Source of the DNA: DATKMS01 sp041497995
GTDB lineage: Bacteria; Desulfobacterota; Binatia; HRBIN30
Reading direction: 5' to 3'
Assembly: GCA_041497995.1 (NCBI GenBank)
Contig: JBGQHM010000441.1
Coordinates: forward strand, 1 to 5,480
DNA: 5,480 nt
Shown here: positions 1 to 5,480 of the stretch, in pieces
Layout of the letters: every line of letters begins with the position of its first letter
How positions within the stretch are numbered: the stretch's first letter is position 1
Notes under the pieces: model-generated
The model's input: the letters and a program-made list of their open reading frames with translations, nothing else
What the model was told of the DNA's origin: nothing
The model's database searches: none
Position numbers and translations under genes: made by a program

Positions 1-1
1 G

Positions 2-274
2 TGCTCCGCGCACACGCTGTACTTCTGGTCCGATCCACAAGAGCACCTGCGGGAGATCCATCGCGTCCTCAAGTCAGGCGGCCGTTTCATTCTCGGATTC
101 AGCCCTCGAGACGACGAGAAGGCGACGGCAAGCTTCCCCGCCGCCGTCTATCGGTTTTACACCGGCGACGAAGTGCGCATCCTGCTCGAGCAAGTCGGTT
201 TCCAGGACATCAACATGATCGTGCGCTCGGTGTCGTCTCGCACCATCGCCTTTGCAGTCTCCCACCGGCGCTAG
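2..274 (+). CDS. Class I SAM-dependent methyltransferase, C-terminal part (5' truncated by window edge)
   Basis: Frame 2 is open from the window edge to a TAG at 272-274 and gives 90 residues. The visible part contains 'LREIHRVLKSGGRFILGF', which matches the post-motif-III 'l.Ei.RVLKpGGr..l' signature of UbiE/Methyltransf_11-type enzymes. It is preceded by 'LYFWSDP' (the usual hydrophobic strand and 'w.dp' before the helix). It is followed by 'YTGDEVRILLEQVGFQDI', the typical late 'el..lLe.aGF..v' segment. Family knowledge: these enzymes transfer a methyl group from S-adenosylmethionine to a small molecule or other acceptor in the cytoplasm. The SAM-binding GxGxG motif and the substrate-determining part lie outside the window, so the substrate cannot be given. 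The next gene on the same strand starts 113 bases downstream with its own ribosome binding site, and I see no functional link to it. Confidence 0.85.
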   Translation, partial: CSAHTLYFWSDPQEHLREIHRVLKSGGRFILGFSPRDDEKATASFPAAVYRFYTGDEVRILLEQVGFQDINMIVRSVSSRTIAFAVSHRR

Positions 275-287
275 AGTGCTCAGTCAG

Positions 288-320
288 TTCCGAGAAACCG
301 AGTCCTGATCCGGTTTCGAA
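288..320 (+). other. Possible stem-loop after the methyltransferase gene
   Basis: GAAACCG at 294-300 can pair with CGGTTTC at 311-317 around a 10-base loop. The helix can be extended by TTC 288-290 with GAA 318-320 if CGA 291-293 bulges. It lies 14 bases after the methyltransferase stop. No T-run follows, so it is not a convincing intrinsic terminator. It could be a 3'-end processing or stability hairpin, or chance. Confidence 0.3.
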
Positions 321-373
321 ACGACAGGCCACACGGCGCCGCTCTTTTGGCTCTCCCCTTGCTGATTAGAGGT

Positions 374-380
374 CGGAGGT
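374..380 (+). promoter_or_regulatory. Ribosome binding site for the 227-aa exported protein
   Basis: CGGAGGT contains a GGAGG core at 375-379, 8 bases before the ATG at 388. Together with the signal peptide that begins at this codon, it fixes the start. Confidence 0.75.
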
Positions 381-387
381 TGGCGAC

Positions 388-1071
388 ATGAAATGCACTG
401 CTGGATTGATTAGTGGCGCTGTGGCAGTTGCTGTGGCCTTGCCGGTGGCCGCGCAGATGATGAACCAGGGCAGCGGTATGGGCGGCGGTCGCCGGACGAT
501 GATCAATCTCGTCTCACCGGCGGACTCACCAACCCAGATCCGACGCGGGACAGTGATGGTCGGTCAATACATGCTTGGGATGGGACAGAACTCGATGGGA
601 CCAGGGATGCCCGGCCTTGGCGGAAACGCAACGCCGGGCACTCGACTCGTGCTGCGTCTTTACGGAGTAAGCGACACGAACGGTTTGATCACGAGCACGG
701 GCAATCATTTCATCTTCCAAGGCGAGCTCGAGACACCCTCCGGCAACAACACGCCGATCGTGATCGACCAAGCGTTCGCGCTCAACAGCGGCGCCGCGAT
801 GGTTCTGGTGCCGCTGAGTCTGCCCTCGGTCACGGGTCTAGCCACCATCACCATAGACCAGGTCGCTGTTGTGGACGATGGGGGTAGCGCGTTCGCAGTG
901 CCCGGAATTGCGCTCGCGCAACCGATACCGCAAATGACACCGCGACCGACACCGAACGGAACGTGCACGAATGACAACGAGTGCAACGACGGCGATCCGA
1001 ATACGCAGGACGTGTGCACGCCGATGGGCTGCCGGCACACGTCCGACCACATGGGTGGTCCGATGATGTAG
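388..1071 (+). CDS. Exported Met/Gly-rich protein with a four-cysteine C-terminal module, function unknown
   Basis: This 227-aa protein is not a family I recognise. Residues 1-22 form a signal peptide (Lys2, then a hydrophobic Ala/Val core, likely cleaved after VAA at 20-22), so it acts outside the cytoplasm. Residues 24-80 are rich in Met and Gly (Met at 24, 25, 31, 38, 57, 62, 65, 70, 74). Residues 85-176 look beta-rich, with alternating hydrophobics such as 'TRLVLRLYGV' and 'LATITIDQVAVVDDGG'. A short Pro/Thr linker (180-190) leads to a module with cysteines at 193, 199, 210 and 215 in the pattern C-x5-C-x10-C-x4-C. This resembles the 'C..D.eC.DGdp.T.D.C....GC' disulfide modules of secreted delta-proteobacterial and myxobacterial proteins. 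The extreme C-terminus carries His217, His221, Met222, Met226 and Met227. The Met and His clusters could bind copper, which is inference only. The octaheme cytochrome gene follows on the same strand after 373 bases. Confidence 0.8.
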   Translation: MKCTAGLISGAVAVAVALPVAAQMMNQGSGMGGGRRTMINLVSPADSPTQIRRGTVMVGQYMLGMGQNSMGPGMPGLGGNATPGTRLVLRLYGVSDTNGLITSTGNHFIFQGELETPSGNNTPIVIDQAFALNSGAAMVLVPLSLPSVTGLATITIDQVAVVDDGGSAFAVPGIALAQPIPQMTPRPTPNGTCTNDNECNDGDPNTQDVCTPMGCRHTSDHMGGPMM

Positions 1072-1444
1072 ACGGCATCCCTCCTCCTTGGGAAATGCGT
1101 ATGCGTTGGGAAGCCCTGCCTTCGCTCGTCGTCATCACAGGAATTCGCGAGTGCTACTTGCCTTGAGCGACTCGCCACCCGGGTTCTGCCGCGCAACTTT
1201 TCCGAAGGCGGGGAATTTTCCGCATTCCGCAGGGACGAGTACACGATTCTCCGCACCCGCTCATGCCGTCCTTGCTGGTTGTCCTACTGCCCGAATGCGG
1301 CATGCACCTTGCTCGCGAGCTTCCCGCAAGTTGGCATCGTTGCGTGAGCGTCATCCTTGGAAGGGAGAGGGCGGCGACAGGGACGGTGCGCAGGGCTATG
1401 CCCTCAGGGTATTCGAGGCCGGGCAGAGAAGAGGAGCAAGCGGC
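1072..1444 (+). other. Non-coding gap upstream of the cytochrome gene
   Basis: This 373-bp stretch holds no gene I can support. The cytochrome frame stays open back to 1088, but the resulting peptide is Arg/Pro/Ala/Ser-rich with no recognisable domain and sits in front of a proper signal peptide, so it is probably untranslated. Visible structure is weak. There is an inverted repeat GCGAGT 1147-1152 / ACTCGC 1170-1175, a direct repeat TTTTCCG at 1198 and 1216, a perfect palindrome GCTCGCGAGC at 1311-1320, and a small hairpin AGGGC-TAT-GCCCT at 1392-1404. None has a T-run. No known riboswitch or sigma-54 site was recognised. The length would allow a promoter and a regulated leader. Confidence 0.5.
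1431..1436 (+). promoter_or_regulatory. Ribosome binding site that decides the cytochrome start
   Basis: GAGGAG ends 8 bases before the ATG at 1445. That ATG opens a classic signal peptide, so it is preferred over any upstream in-frame start such as the ATG at 1088. Confidence 0.75.
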
Positions 1445-3940
1445 ATGAAGTCAAACTCAGGATGGCGGTTCGTAAGACTGCTTCTATCGCTGGCGCTGCC
1501 GCTGATCTATTCAGCCAACGCTGGGGCAGCCGTGTTCAACACCGACGGGGCCACCCACAATCCGACTACCGGCGGTTGGGATCTGCCGACAAGCCTTGGC
1601 GCAGGAGGCGCAGGCTATGACAACTGCCTCTTTTGCCACAAACCTGGCGGCATCGCTTCCGACAAGTCAGGCTACCTCTCGGGCGGCCACAAAAACATGT
1701 CCAGGCCGGCCGACGGGGCAAAATGGACAATGCCCGGTGTTGACGCCACCCATCCCTTCTTAGGGGACTCAACGCACGCTTCAGTCGGCGCCGACGGGTC
1801 CTACCTCTCACTATGGATCCAGGAAGACTACCCCAAAATGCCCGTTGACTGGACGACGGGCATTGGCGCTGCTCTGAGCTCGGTAACAACGGGCTACTGC
1901 GCCAAGGACGCCACCGGAGCGGTCGGCTCGGATGATGTTCCGGACTTGGCAGCATGCCCAGATTGCGAGTCTCCCGTAATGGGGAATGGAAATGCCGGGT
2001 ACCCTTTAGACTATCCGACACAAGCAATTTGTGAAGCTGCAAAAAAACCGTCCACCGGCGCGCCAGGCTATGTCTGGATCGCTGCGACCACCCAGCCCCT
2101 CTACTGGATTTACGGCGGCGCGGGTCTTGAGGGCGGGCCGCCGATGATGGAACCCGGAAGCCAACCCTATAAGTGCGGGCGCTGCCATACGACAGGCTGG
2201 ACGGCTAATCACACGGCGGATGACATCAGCACGAAACACCCTCAGAGTGATTTTCCGACCGCAGACTTCAAGACCCTGACGGCCGTCGGCACCAGCACCC
2301 TACTTCTCAGGCCCTCCACAGCGGGAGATTCGGCCACCGACGTATCGTCCTGGGACCAGTGGGGCATTCAGTGCTCACGGTGCCACGTCGCAACAGACGG
2401 TCACCATTCGACATGGCCGACAGCCTCGACGACTGGCGGCGACATCGTTGCCGCCTGCATGGCGTGCCACCGAATGGAAAGCGACACGGCGCCGAGGGCA
2501 AACGCGAATCAGAACGGCTACACGGCCAATACCAACGCGGCGACCCCCTTTACCAATAAGCAACAGCAGCCTGACGGCTTCGCGCATCATCCCGACGGAC
2601 CCGAGTTTCTGAACAGCCCGCACGCGCAGTTCTCAGGGACATGGGCCCAACTGGGCTGCCCGCCGTACGCCATCAACGGATATGGCAGCAGCATCACGCC
2701 ATACGCCCCCGGCGCGCCAGCCGAGTGCACCCCGGGCACTATGAATCTTAATGGTGCTACGAATTCGCTGTACGCCAGCAAGTTCGCGCAGGCCGCGAAA
2801 ATCGACTTGGTAGGAATTTCCGACACCACGGCTGGCTCCTGCGACACGTGCCACGACGTGCACGAGCCTCTCAATGAGAACGTAGCGGGCATGAGCAAGA
2901 GCGTGAAAGTGGCGTGCACGGACTGTCATTCCAGTTCGACAGCTACCGTCAGTCCGCAGGTCGACCTTTCGCTCATCAACCACTCGACTGGATCGGGTAC
3001 CCCACTGGAGCATGTTGCCACCGATCCGTCGAGCGCCTGCAGCATCTGCCATCAGCCTCGTGGCATCAGGCACATCTGGAGGATAAACACCGACCCGTCC
3101 TACTCTACTTATGGTGACTACACGTACGCCTACCCTGTGAACGGCTCGAGTGCTGCTACGGCCGCCAAGAACGTGAACCTCTCTAACACGGCTCCTGACG
3201 GCACCTATTCTGATGCGGTCTGGATTGACCTCGACATCGCCTGCGGCCAGTGCCACGGCGGCGGAGCGTCACACGATGATGTCACGACCACCGGATCCAT
3301 AACGGCGGGATCTACCGACGGGATGACTATCAATCCCCTGACGGTTGCGGACGCAAAAGGGTTCGCTTCCGGCAAAGAGGTTGAGATCGCCGGAGCAGGC
3401 GTGGCGGGCGCTGACTTCAAGACCATCATCGCGAAGGTGTCGGGGACGACCGTGTATCTGACCTACCCTGCCGTTACGACGGTTTCAGGCGCGGCGGTCA
3501 CCGTAAAGGGGAATCCCACCGCGAACGACGCACCGTATTTCACTAAGGCGAGGTTGGCCGCATTGGCCAAGGACATGCATGGCGCACTAACGGCTAAGCC
3601 GACCGCCACACAGACGGCGACTCTGACGCCGACGGCAAGTCCGACCGCAACCCCGACTACAATACTCACCAGTACGAGCACTCCAACTGAGTCGCCAACG
3701 CCAACTCAAACTCCAACAGCCAGCGCGACAGCGACACTTACACGGACTCCCGTCCCTTGTGTCGGCAACTGCAACGGAGACGCTCAGGTCACGGTCAACG
3801 AACTCATCACCATGGTCAATATCGCGCTCGGCACAGCTCCGCTTTCGACCTGTCCTGTGGGTGACGCGAATGGAGACAAAGATATTACCGTGAACGAAAT
3901 TATCGCGGCGGTGAACAACGCATTGAACGGGTGTTCTTAG
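1445..3940 (+). CDS. Exported octaheme c-type cytochrome with Thr/Pro linker and dockerin/EF-hand-like C-terminal domain
   Basis: This 831-aa protein starts at 1445, supported by the ribosome binding site and a signal peptide (residues 1 to about 28: Lys2, Arg8, Arg11, Leu-rich core, AxA sites at 24-28). Eight CXXCH heme c motifs start at residues 61, 244, 310, 338, 466, 491, 532 and 600. Many further histidines could be distal ligands, for example His82 in 'GYLSGGHKNM', His393 in 'FLNSPHA', His513, His543 in 'IRHIWR' and His712 in 'KDMHG'. Six non-heme cysteines lie in the body: 152, 171, 174 and 196, then 405 and 428. Residues 617-693 form a beta-rich segment between the eighth heme and the terminal helix 'YFTKARLAALAKDMHG'. 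Residues 719-771 are a Thr/Pro linker, and 772-831 hold two Ca-loop repeats. Heme is attached after export, so the protein works in the periplasm or at the cell surface, probably in electron transfer. I see no motif that fixes a substrate or assigns a named octaheme reductase family. The gene is convergent with the SDR gene. Confidence 0.93.
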   Translation: MKSNSGWRFVRLLLSLALPLIYSANAGAAVFNTDGATHNPTTGGWDLPTSLGAGGAGYDNCLFCHKPGGIASDKSGYLSGGHKNMSRPADGAKWTMPGVDATHPFLGDSTHASVGADGSYLSLWIQEDYPKMPVDWTTGIGAALSSVTTGYCAKDATGAVGSDDVPDLAACPDCESPVMGNGNAGYPLDYPTQAICEAAKKPSTGAPGYVWIAATTQPLYWIYGGAGLEGGPPMMEPGSQPYKCGRCHTTGWTANHTADDISTKHPQSDFPTADFKTLTAVGTSTLLLRPSTAGDSATDVSSWDQWGIQCSRCHVATDGHHSTWPTASTTGGDIVAACMACHRMESDTAPRANANQNGYTANTNAATPFTNKQQQPDGFAHHPDGPEFLNSPHAQFSGTWAQLGCPPYAINGYGSSITPYAPGAPAECTPGTMNLNGATNSLYASKFAQAAKIDLVGISDTTAGSCDTCHDVHEPLNENVAGMSKSVKVACTDCHSSSTATVSPQVDLSLINHSTGSGTPLEHVATDPSSACSICHQPRGIRHIWRINTDPSYSTYGDYTYAYPVNGSSAATAAKNVNLSNTAPDGTYSDAVWIDLDIACGQCHGGGASHDDVTTTGSITAGSTDGMTINPLTVADAKGFASGKEVEIAGAGVAGADFKTIIAKVSGTTVYLTYPAVTTVSGAAVTVKGNPTANDAPYFTKARLAALAKDMHGALTAKPTATQTATLTPTASPTATPTTILTSTSTPTESPTPTQTPTASATATLTRTPVPCVGNCNGDAQVTVNELITMVNIALGTAPLSTCPVGDANGDKDITVNEIIAAVNNALNGCS
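3293..3523 (+). other. Encoded beta-rich segment inside the cytochrome (residues 617-693)
   Basis: The segment has alternating hydrophobic residues and turns, including 'FASGKEVEIAGAGVAG' and 'VSGTTVYLTYPAVTTVSGA'. From memory this resembles short repeats in phage tail-fibre and beta-solenoid proteins ('v.I.GAG..G.d..t.I..v.gttv.L..pa.ttv.ga'). It lacks Cys and His, so it binds no heme. It separates the eighth CXXCH from the His712 helix. Confidence 0.55.
3599..3757 (+). repeat. Low-complexity repeat encoding a Thr/Pro/Ala/Ser linker
   Basis: Irregular repeats built on ACNCCNAC-like units encode residues 719-771, with recurrent 'TPT', 'TAT' and 'SPT' units. The stretch lacks Cys and His and has no predicted fold. 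It probably spaces the heme body from the C-terminal Ca-loop domain and may be O-glycosylated or prone to length variation, both inferred. Confidence 0.85.
3758..3937 (+). other. Encoded dockerin/EF-hand-like C-terminal domain of the cytochrome (residues 772-831)
   Basis: Two homologous units are spaced 32 residues apart. The first loop has Asn775, Asn777, Asp779, Gln781, Thr783 and Glu786 at EF-hand positions 1, 3, 5, 7, 9 and 12. The second has Asp807, Asn809, Asp811, Asp813, Thr815 and Glu818. Each is followed by a helix 'NELITMVNIALG' or 'NEIIAAVNNALNG'. Cysteines 772, 776, 803 and 830 could form disulfides. Family knowledge: type I dockerins have duplicated Ca-binding loops of this kind and dock onto cohesins. 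The Glu at position 12 is more EF-hand-like than the usual dockerin Asp. An anchoring or protein-docking role is likely but inferred. Confidence 0.75.
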
Positions 3941-4009
3941 CGTGAGTCGCTCGCATCTGGCCGGCTGTTCCTGGCGCTCGGCACCCCGCCGTCGCTGATC
4001 GCAGAACAC
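3941..4009. other. Intergenic spacer between convergent genes
   Basis: These 69 bases separate the stop codons of the cytochrome and the SDR. A transcription end would be expected on both strands, but I see only a 4-bp stem (AGCG 3939-3942 / CGCT 3948-3951) with no T-run, and no clear bidirectional intrinsic terminator. Confidence 0.4.
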
Positions 4010-5215
4010 TCAGCGCATTGCCGGCGGCGTCTGCTGCAGAATCACTTGCTCGGCCATCAGCGTGACGGTCGAGCGCGGTGCGACGCGCGATAGGTTCGCG
4101 CGCAGCCAGTTGAACCAACCCGAGATCACCGACGGCTGGCGGCCGAGACGTTCCAATGCGAGCGCCACGACGTTCGCCGCCGGCTCGCCCCCGCCGCGGG
4201 TCTCGCCGGCAACGTCGCGGAATTCCGATTCCGTCGCTCCGGGCTCCAGCACCAAGACATCGACGCCGGTGCCGCGCAGCTCCGCCCACAACGCCTCGCC
4301 GAAGAGCAGGTCGAAGGCTTTGGTCGCGGCGTACAGGGCGTGACGCGGCAACGGCTGCCGTCCGGCGACCGAGCCGAGGACAACCATCGCGCCGCAACCG
4401 CGCTCCTTCATCCCGGGTATCAAGCGGCTGGCCAGCACCACCGGCGCGACGCAGTTCACCTGCACCATGTCTCGAAGACGCGCCGTTTCCTGCTTGTCGA
4501 AGCGACCGGCGTAACCGAAGCCCGCGTTGTTGATGAACACGTCGATCTGCAGGTCCTTGATGGCATCCATGAGCTGATCGGTACCGGCAGGGTCGGCGAG
4601 ATCGGCGGCCACGACGCGCGTCGACACTTGGTAACGTTGCTGCAACTCTTCGGCAACCGCGCGCAAGCGATCCTCGCGGCGGGCGGTCAGCACACACGAC
4701 ATGCCTTCACGGGCCAAGGCGCGGGCGAACTCCGCGCCGATGCCCGCGGAGGCGCCGGTGATCAGCGCCCACTCGCCGTAGCGTTCGCGCAGGGGCGTAG
4801 GGCGGCGGCCAAACCGGTCTTGTGCGTTCCACAGAGCGACGGCAAGCGCACCCAAAGGCACCGCCGCCGCCACACCGCCGAGCCACCCGCGCGCGCCACC
4901 GACGTAGACGACGTTCCACACGAACATGCCAAGCGCCACTTGCGCCGTGTACAGCGCCGCCCACGGCCACATCCATTTGCGCATGTGCCAGAACCCATAC
5001 GCGCCCGCCGCGTAGATCGCCCAGTGCAGCGGCTCGGTGAGCTTCGCGCCCCAGCCGCGCAGCAGGAACCCGAACCAGGCCTCCGCATCCTGCGCCACCG
5101 GCTTCACGAAGATGTCCCAGGGCATATGAATGAACGCCATGTACACGCAGAACAGCATCGCCGCGTTCATCCACCACGGCCGCTGCCGCATTCGCTCACG
5201 CCACCAATCAGTCAT
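4010..5215 (-). CDS. Membrane-anchored short-chain dehydrogenase/reductase (SDR)
   Basis: This 401-aa protein has two parts. Residues 1-135 contain about four hydrophobic helices (roughly 14-32, 62-78, 83-104 and 110-129), rich in Trp, with positively charged tips. This suggests a polytopic membrane anchor. Residues 146-390 are a classical SDR Rossmann domain. It shows the cofactor motif TGASAGIG (153-160), basic 'TARR' after strand 2 (177-180, which favours NADPH), AADL (Asp205), NNAG (229-232), Asn254, catalytic Ser282, the YxxxK pair Tyr295/Lys299, and PGAT (325-328). All four catalytic-tetrad residues are present, so it should be an active NAD(P)H-dependent oxidoreductase of the DltE/YqjQ-like group (COG0300). 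Its substrate is not evident; a lipid or other hydrophobic carbonyl/alcohol would fit the membrane anchor. The domain is normally about 260 residues, so the N-terminal extension is real extra material. It is transcribed in the same direction as the truncated gene 83 bases upstream. Base composition looks more GC-rich than the cytochrome gene. Confidence 0.93.
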   Translation of the reverse strand: MTDWWRERMRQRPWWMNAAMLFCVYMAFIHMPWDIFVKPVAQDAEAWFGFLLRGWGAKLTEPLHWAIYAAGAYGFWHMRKWMWPWAALYTAQVALGMFVWNVVYVGGARGWLGGVAAAVPLGALAVALWNAQDRFGRRPTPLRERYGEWALITGASAGIGAEFARALAREGMSCVLTARREDRLRAVAEELQQRYQVSTRVVAADLADPAGTDQLMDAIKDLQIDVFINNAGFGYAGRFDKQETARLRDMVQVNCVAPVVLASRLIPGMKERGCGAMVVLGSVAGRQPLPRHALYAATKAFDLLFGEALWAELRGTGVDVLVLEPGATESEFRDVAGETRGGGEPAANVVALALERLGRQPSVISGWFNWLRANLSRVAPRSTVTLMAEQVILQQTPPAMR

Positions 5216-5218
5216 GGG

Positions 5219-5225
5219 ACCTCCT
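5219..5225 (-). promoter_or_regulatory. Ribosome binding site of the SDR gene
   Basis: On the minus strand AGGAGGT, a full match to the anti-Shine-Dalgarno complement, lies 3 bases before the ATG at 5215-5213. The spacing is slightly short, but no better in-frame start exists nearby and the first membrane helix follows. Confidence 0.75.
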
Positions 5226-5238
5226 CGGACGCCGATGT

Positions 5239-5254
5239 GCGCGACGCGTTGCGC
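5239..5254. other. Near-palindrome upstream of the SDR gene
   Basis: GCGCGACGCGTTGCGC is symmetric at 14 of 16 positions and sits 24 bases before the SDR start codon. It could be an operator, but such sequences arise by chance in GC-rich DNA. Confidence 0.2.
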
Positions 5255-5298
5255 CGCGCCGTTCCCTTACCATCCGCACCCGGCGGCGTGAAGTGGGG

Positions 5299-5480
5299 TT
5301 ACCCTAGTCCTAGTCGCACAGTGCGCAATCCGTGCGCCGGCACAACGGTCGAGACCGAGGTGCCTCGGATCGTCAACCGATGCTCGGCAGGCTCTTCGTC
5401 GAGCCGTACGCTGACCGCATGCGACAGCGGAACGCCGAGAGCTACATGCGCTTCCAGCGGCACGTCGGTGGGGTTGAGCA
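5299..5480 (-). CDS. C-terminal end of a protein resembling the terminal beta domain of GH38 alpha-mannosidases (5' truncated by window edge)
   Basis: The minus-strand frame entering at 5478 is open for 59 codons and ends at a TAA at 5301-5299. The peptide starts 'LNPTDVPLEAHVALGVPL', continues with 'VSVRLDEEPAEHRL', and ends 'VVPAHGLRTVRLGLG'. This alternating pattern, 'NPtd.p.ea.v.lg.P....vrldE.p' followed by 'v.ph.l.Tvrl' at the very C-terminus, is what I recall from the last beta-sandwich domain of bacterial glycoside hydrolase family 38 enzymes. The catalytic domain lies outside the window, so the assignment is tentative; another sugar-active enzyme with an Ig-like C-terminal domain is possible. 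The two other minus-strand frames hit stop codons or lack protein-like composition. The gene is co-directional with the SDR gene, 83 bases away, and may share a transcript with it. Confidence 0.5.
   Translation of the reverse strand, partial: LNPTDVPLEAHVALGVPLSHAVSVRLDEEPAEHRLTIRGTSVSTVVPAHGLRTVRLGLG

Noticed and set aside
1147..1175. Inverted repeat GCGAGT/ACTCGC as a terminator for the 227-aa protein gene
   Set aside because: The stem is only 6 bp with a 17-base loop, lies about 75 bases past the stop, and has no T-run after it.
705..1256. Long open frame on the minus strand opposite the 227-aa protein gene
   Set aside because: The translation is Arg/Ser-rich without a recognisable domain and overlaps a plus-strand gene that has a signal peptide and a ribosome binding site; it is a shadow of high-GC coding DNA.
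1331..1343. Possible sigma-54 promoter (TTGGCATCGTTGC)
   Set aside because: Both halves, TGGCAT and TTGC, are present, but the GG-to-GC spacing is 3 bases shorter than the -24/-12 promoter requires.
1355..1440. Cyclic-di-GMP (GEMM) riboswitch before the cytochrome
   Set aside because: The region is purine-rich with a small AGGGC/GCCCT hairpin, but the conserved GEMM core and the tetraloop-receptor pattern could not be matched by eye.
1088..1444. N-terminal extension of the cytochrome giving a 950-aa protein from the ATG at 1088
   Set aside because: The extra 119 residues are Arg/Pro/Ala-rich with no domain, and they would bury the signal peptide. The ATG at 1445 has a well-spaced GAGGAG and opens directly into the signal peptide.
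1955..1969. Ninth heme motif at CPDCE
   Set aside because: The residue after the second Cys is Glu, not His (or the rarer Lys), so it is not a heme c attachment site.
2633..3256. Long open frame on the minus strand opposite the cytochrome
   Set aside because: It is antisense to four CXXCH motifs, its composition is Arg/Val-rich and unlike a folded protein, and I see no ribosome binding site.
3599..3757. CRISPR-like or tandem DNA repeat
   Set aside because: The units are irregular, without spacers, and stay in frame as Thr/Pro codons; this is a protein linker.

Overview
The window looks like a high-GC bacterial genome, probably an uncultured, metagenome-type lineage related to the former Deltaproteobacteria. 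The clues are a secreted multiheme cytochrome c, Thr/Pro-rich linkers, and a duplicated Ca-loop tail of the type 'NGDxxVTVNELI..VNxALG'. From memory that tail is frequent on exported proteins of Binatota/Desulfobacterota-like genomes. The taxonomic guess rests on recall and is weak.

Layout, left to right. (1) 2-274 (+) is the last 90 codons of a class I SAM-dependent methyltransferase. (2) 388-1071 (+) is a 227-aa exported protein of unknown function. It has a Met/Gly-rich N-terminal part, a beta-rich middle and a four-cysteine C-terminal module ending in His/Met residues. (3) 1072-1444 is a 373-bp stretch with no convincing gene. (4) 1445-3940 (+) is an exported 831-aa octaheme c-type cytochrome. 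It has eight CXXCH motifs, a beta-rich segment of about 77 residues placed after the eighth heme, a Thr/Pro linker and a dockerin/EF-hand-like C-terminal domain. (5) 4010-5215 (-) is a 401-aa short-chain dehydrogenase/reductase with an N-terminal membrane region of about four helices, convergent with the cytochrome. (6) 5299-5480 (-) is the C-terminal 59 residues of a further protein that resembles the terminal beta domain of GH38 alpha-mannosidases. It is upstream of, and co-directional with, the SDR gene.

How they may work together. The two neighbouring exported proteins share an architecture: signal peptide, body, short Pro/Thr linker, then a small cysteine-bearing Asp/Asn-rich module. They may belong to one periplasmic or cell-surface redox system, with the cytochrome as electron carrier and the Met/His-rich protein as a metal-binding or surface partner. 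This is inference. The two minus-strand genes form a separate, apparently housekeeping or lipid/sugar-related unit. The most unusual item is the octaheme cytochrome, with its interrupted C-terminal heme module and its Ca-loop tail.
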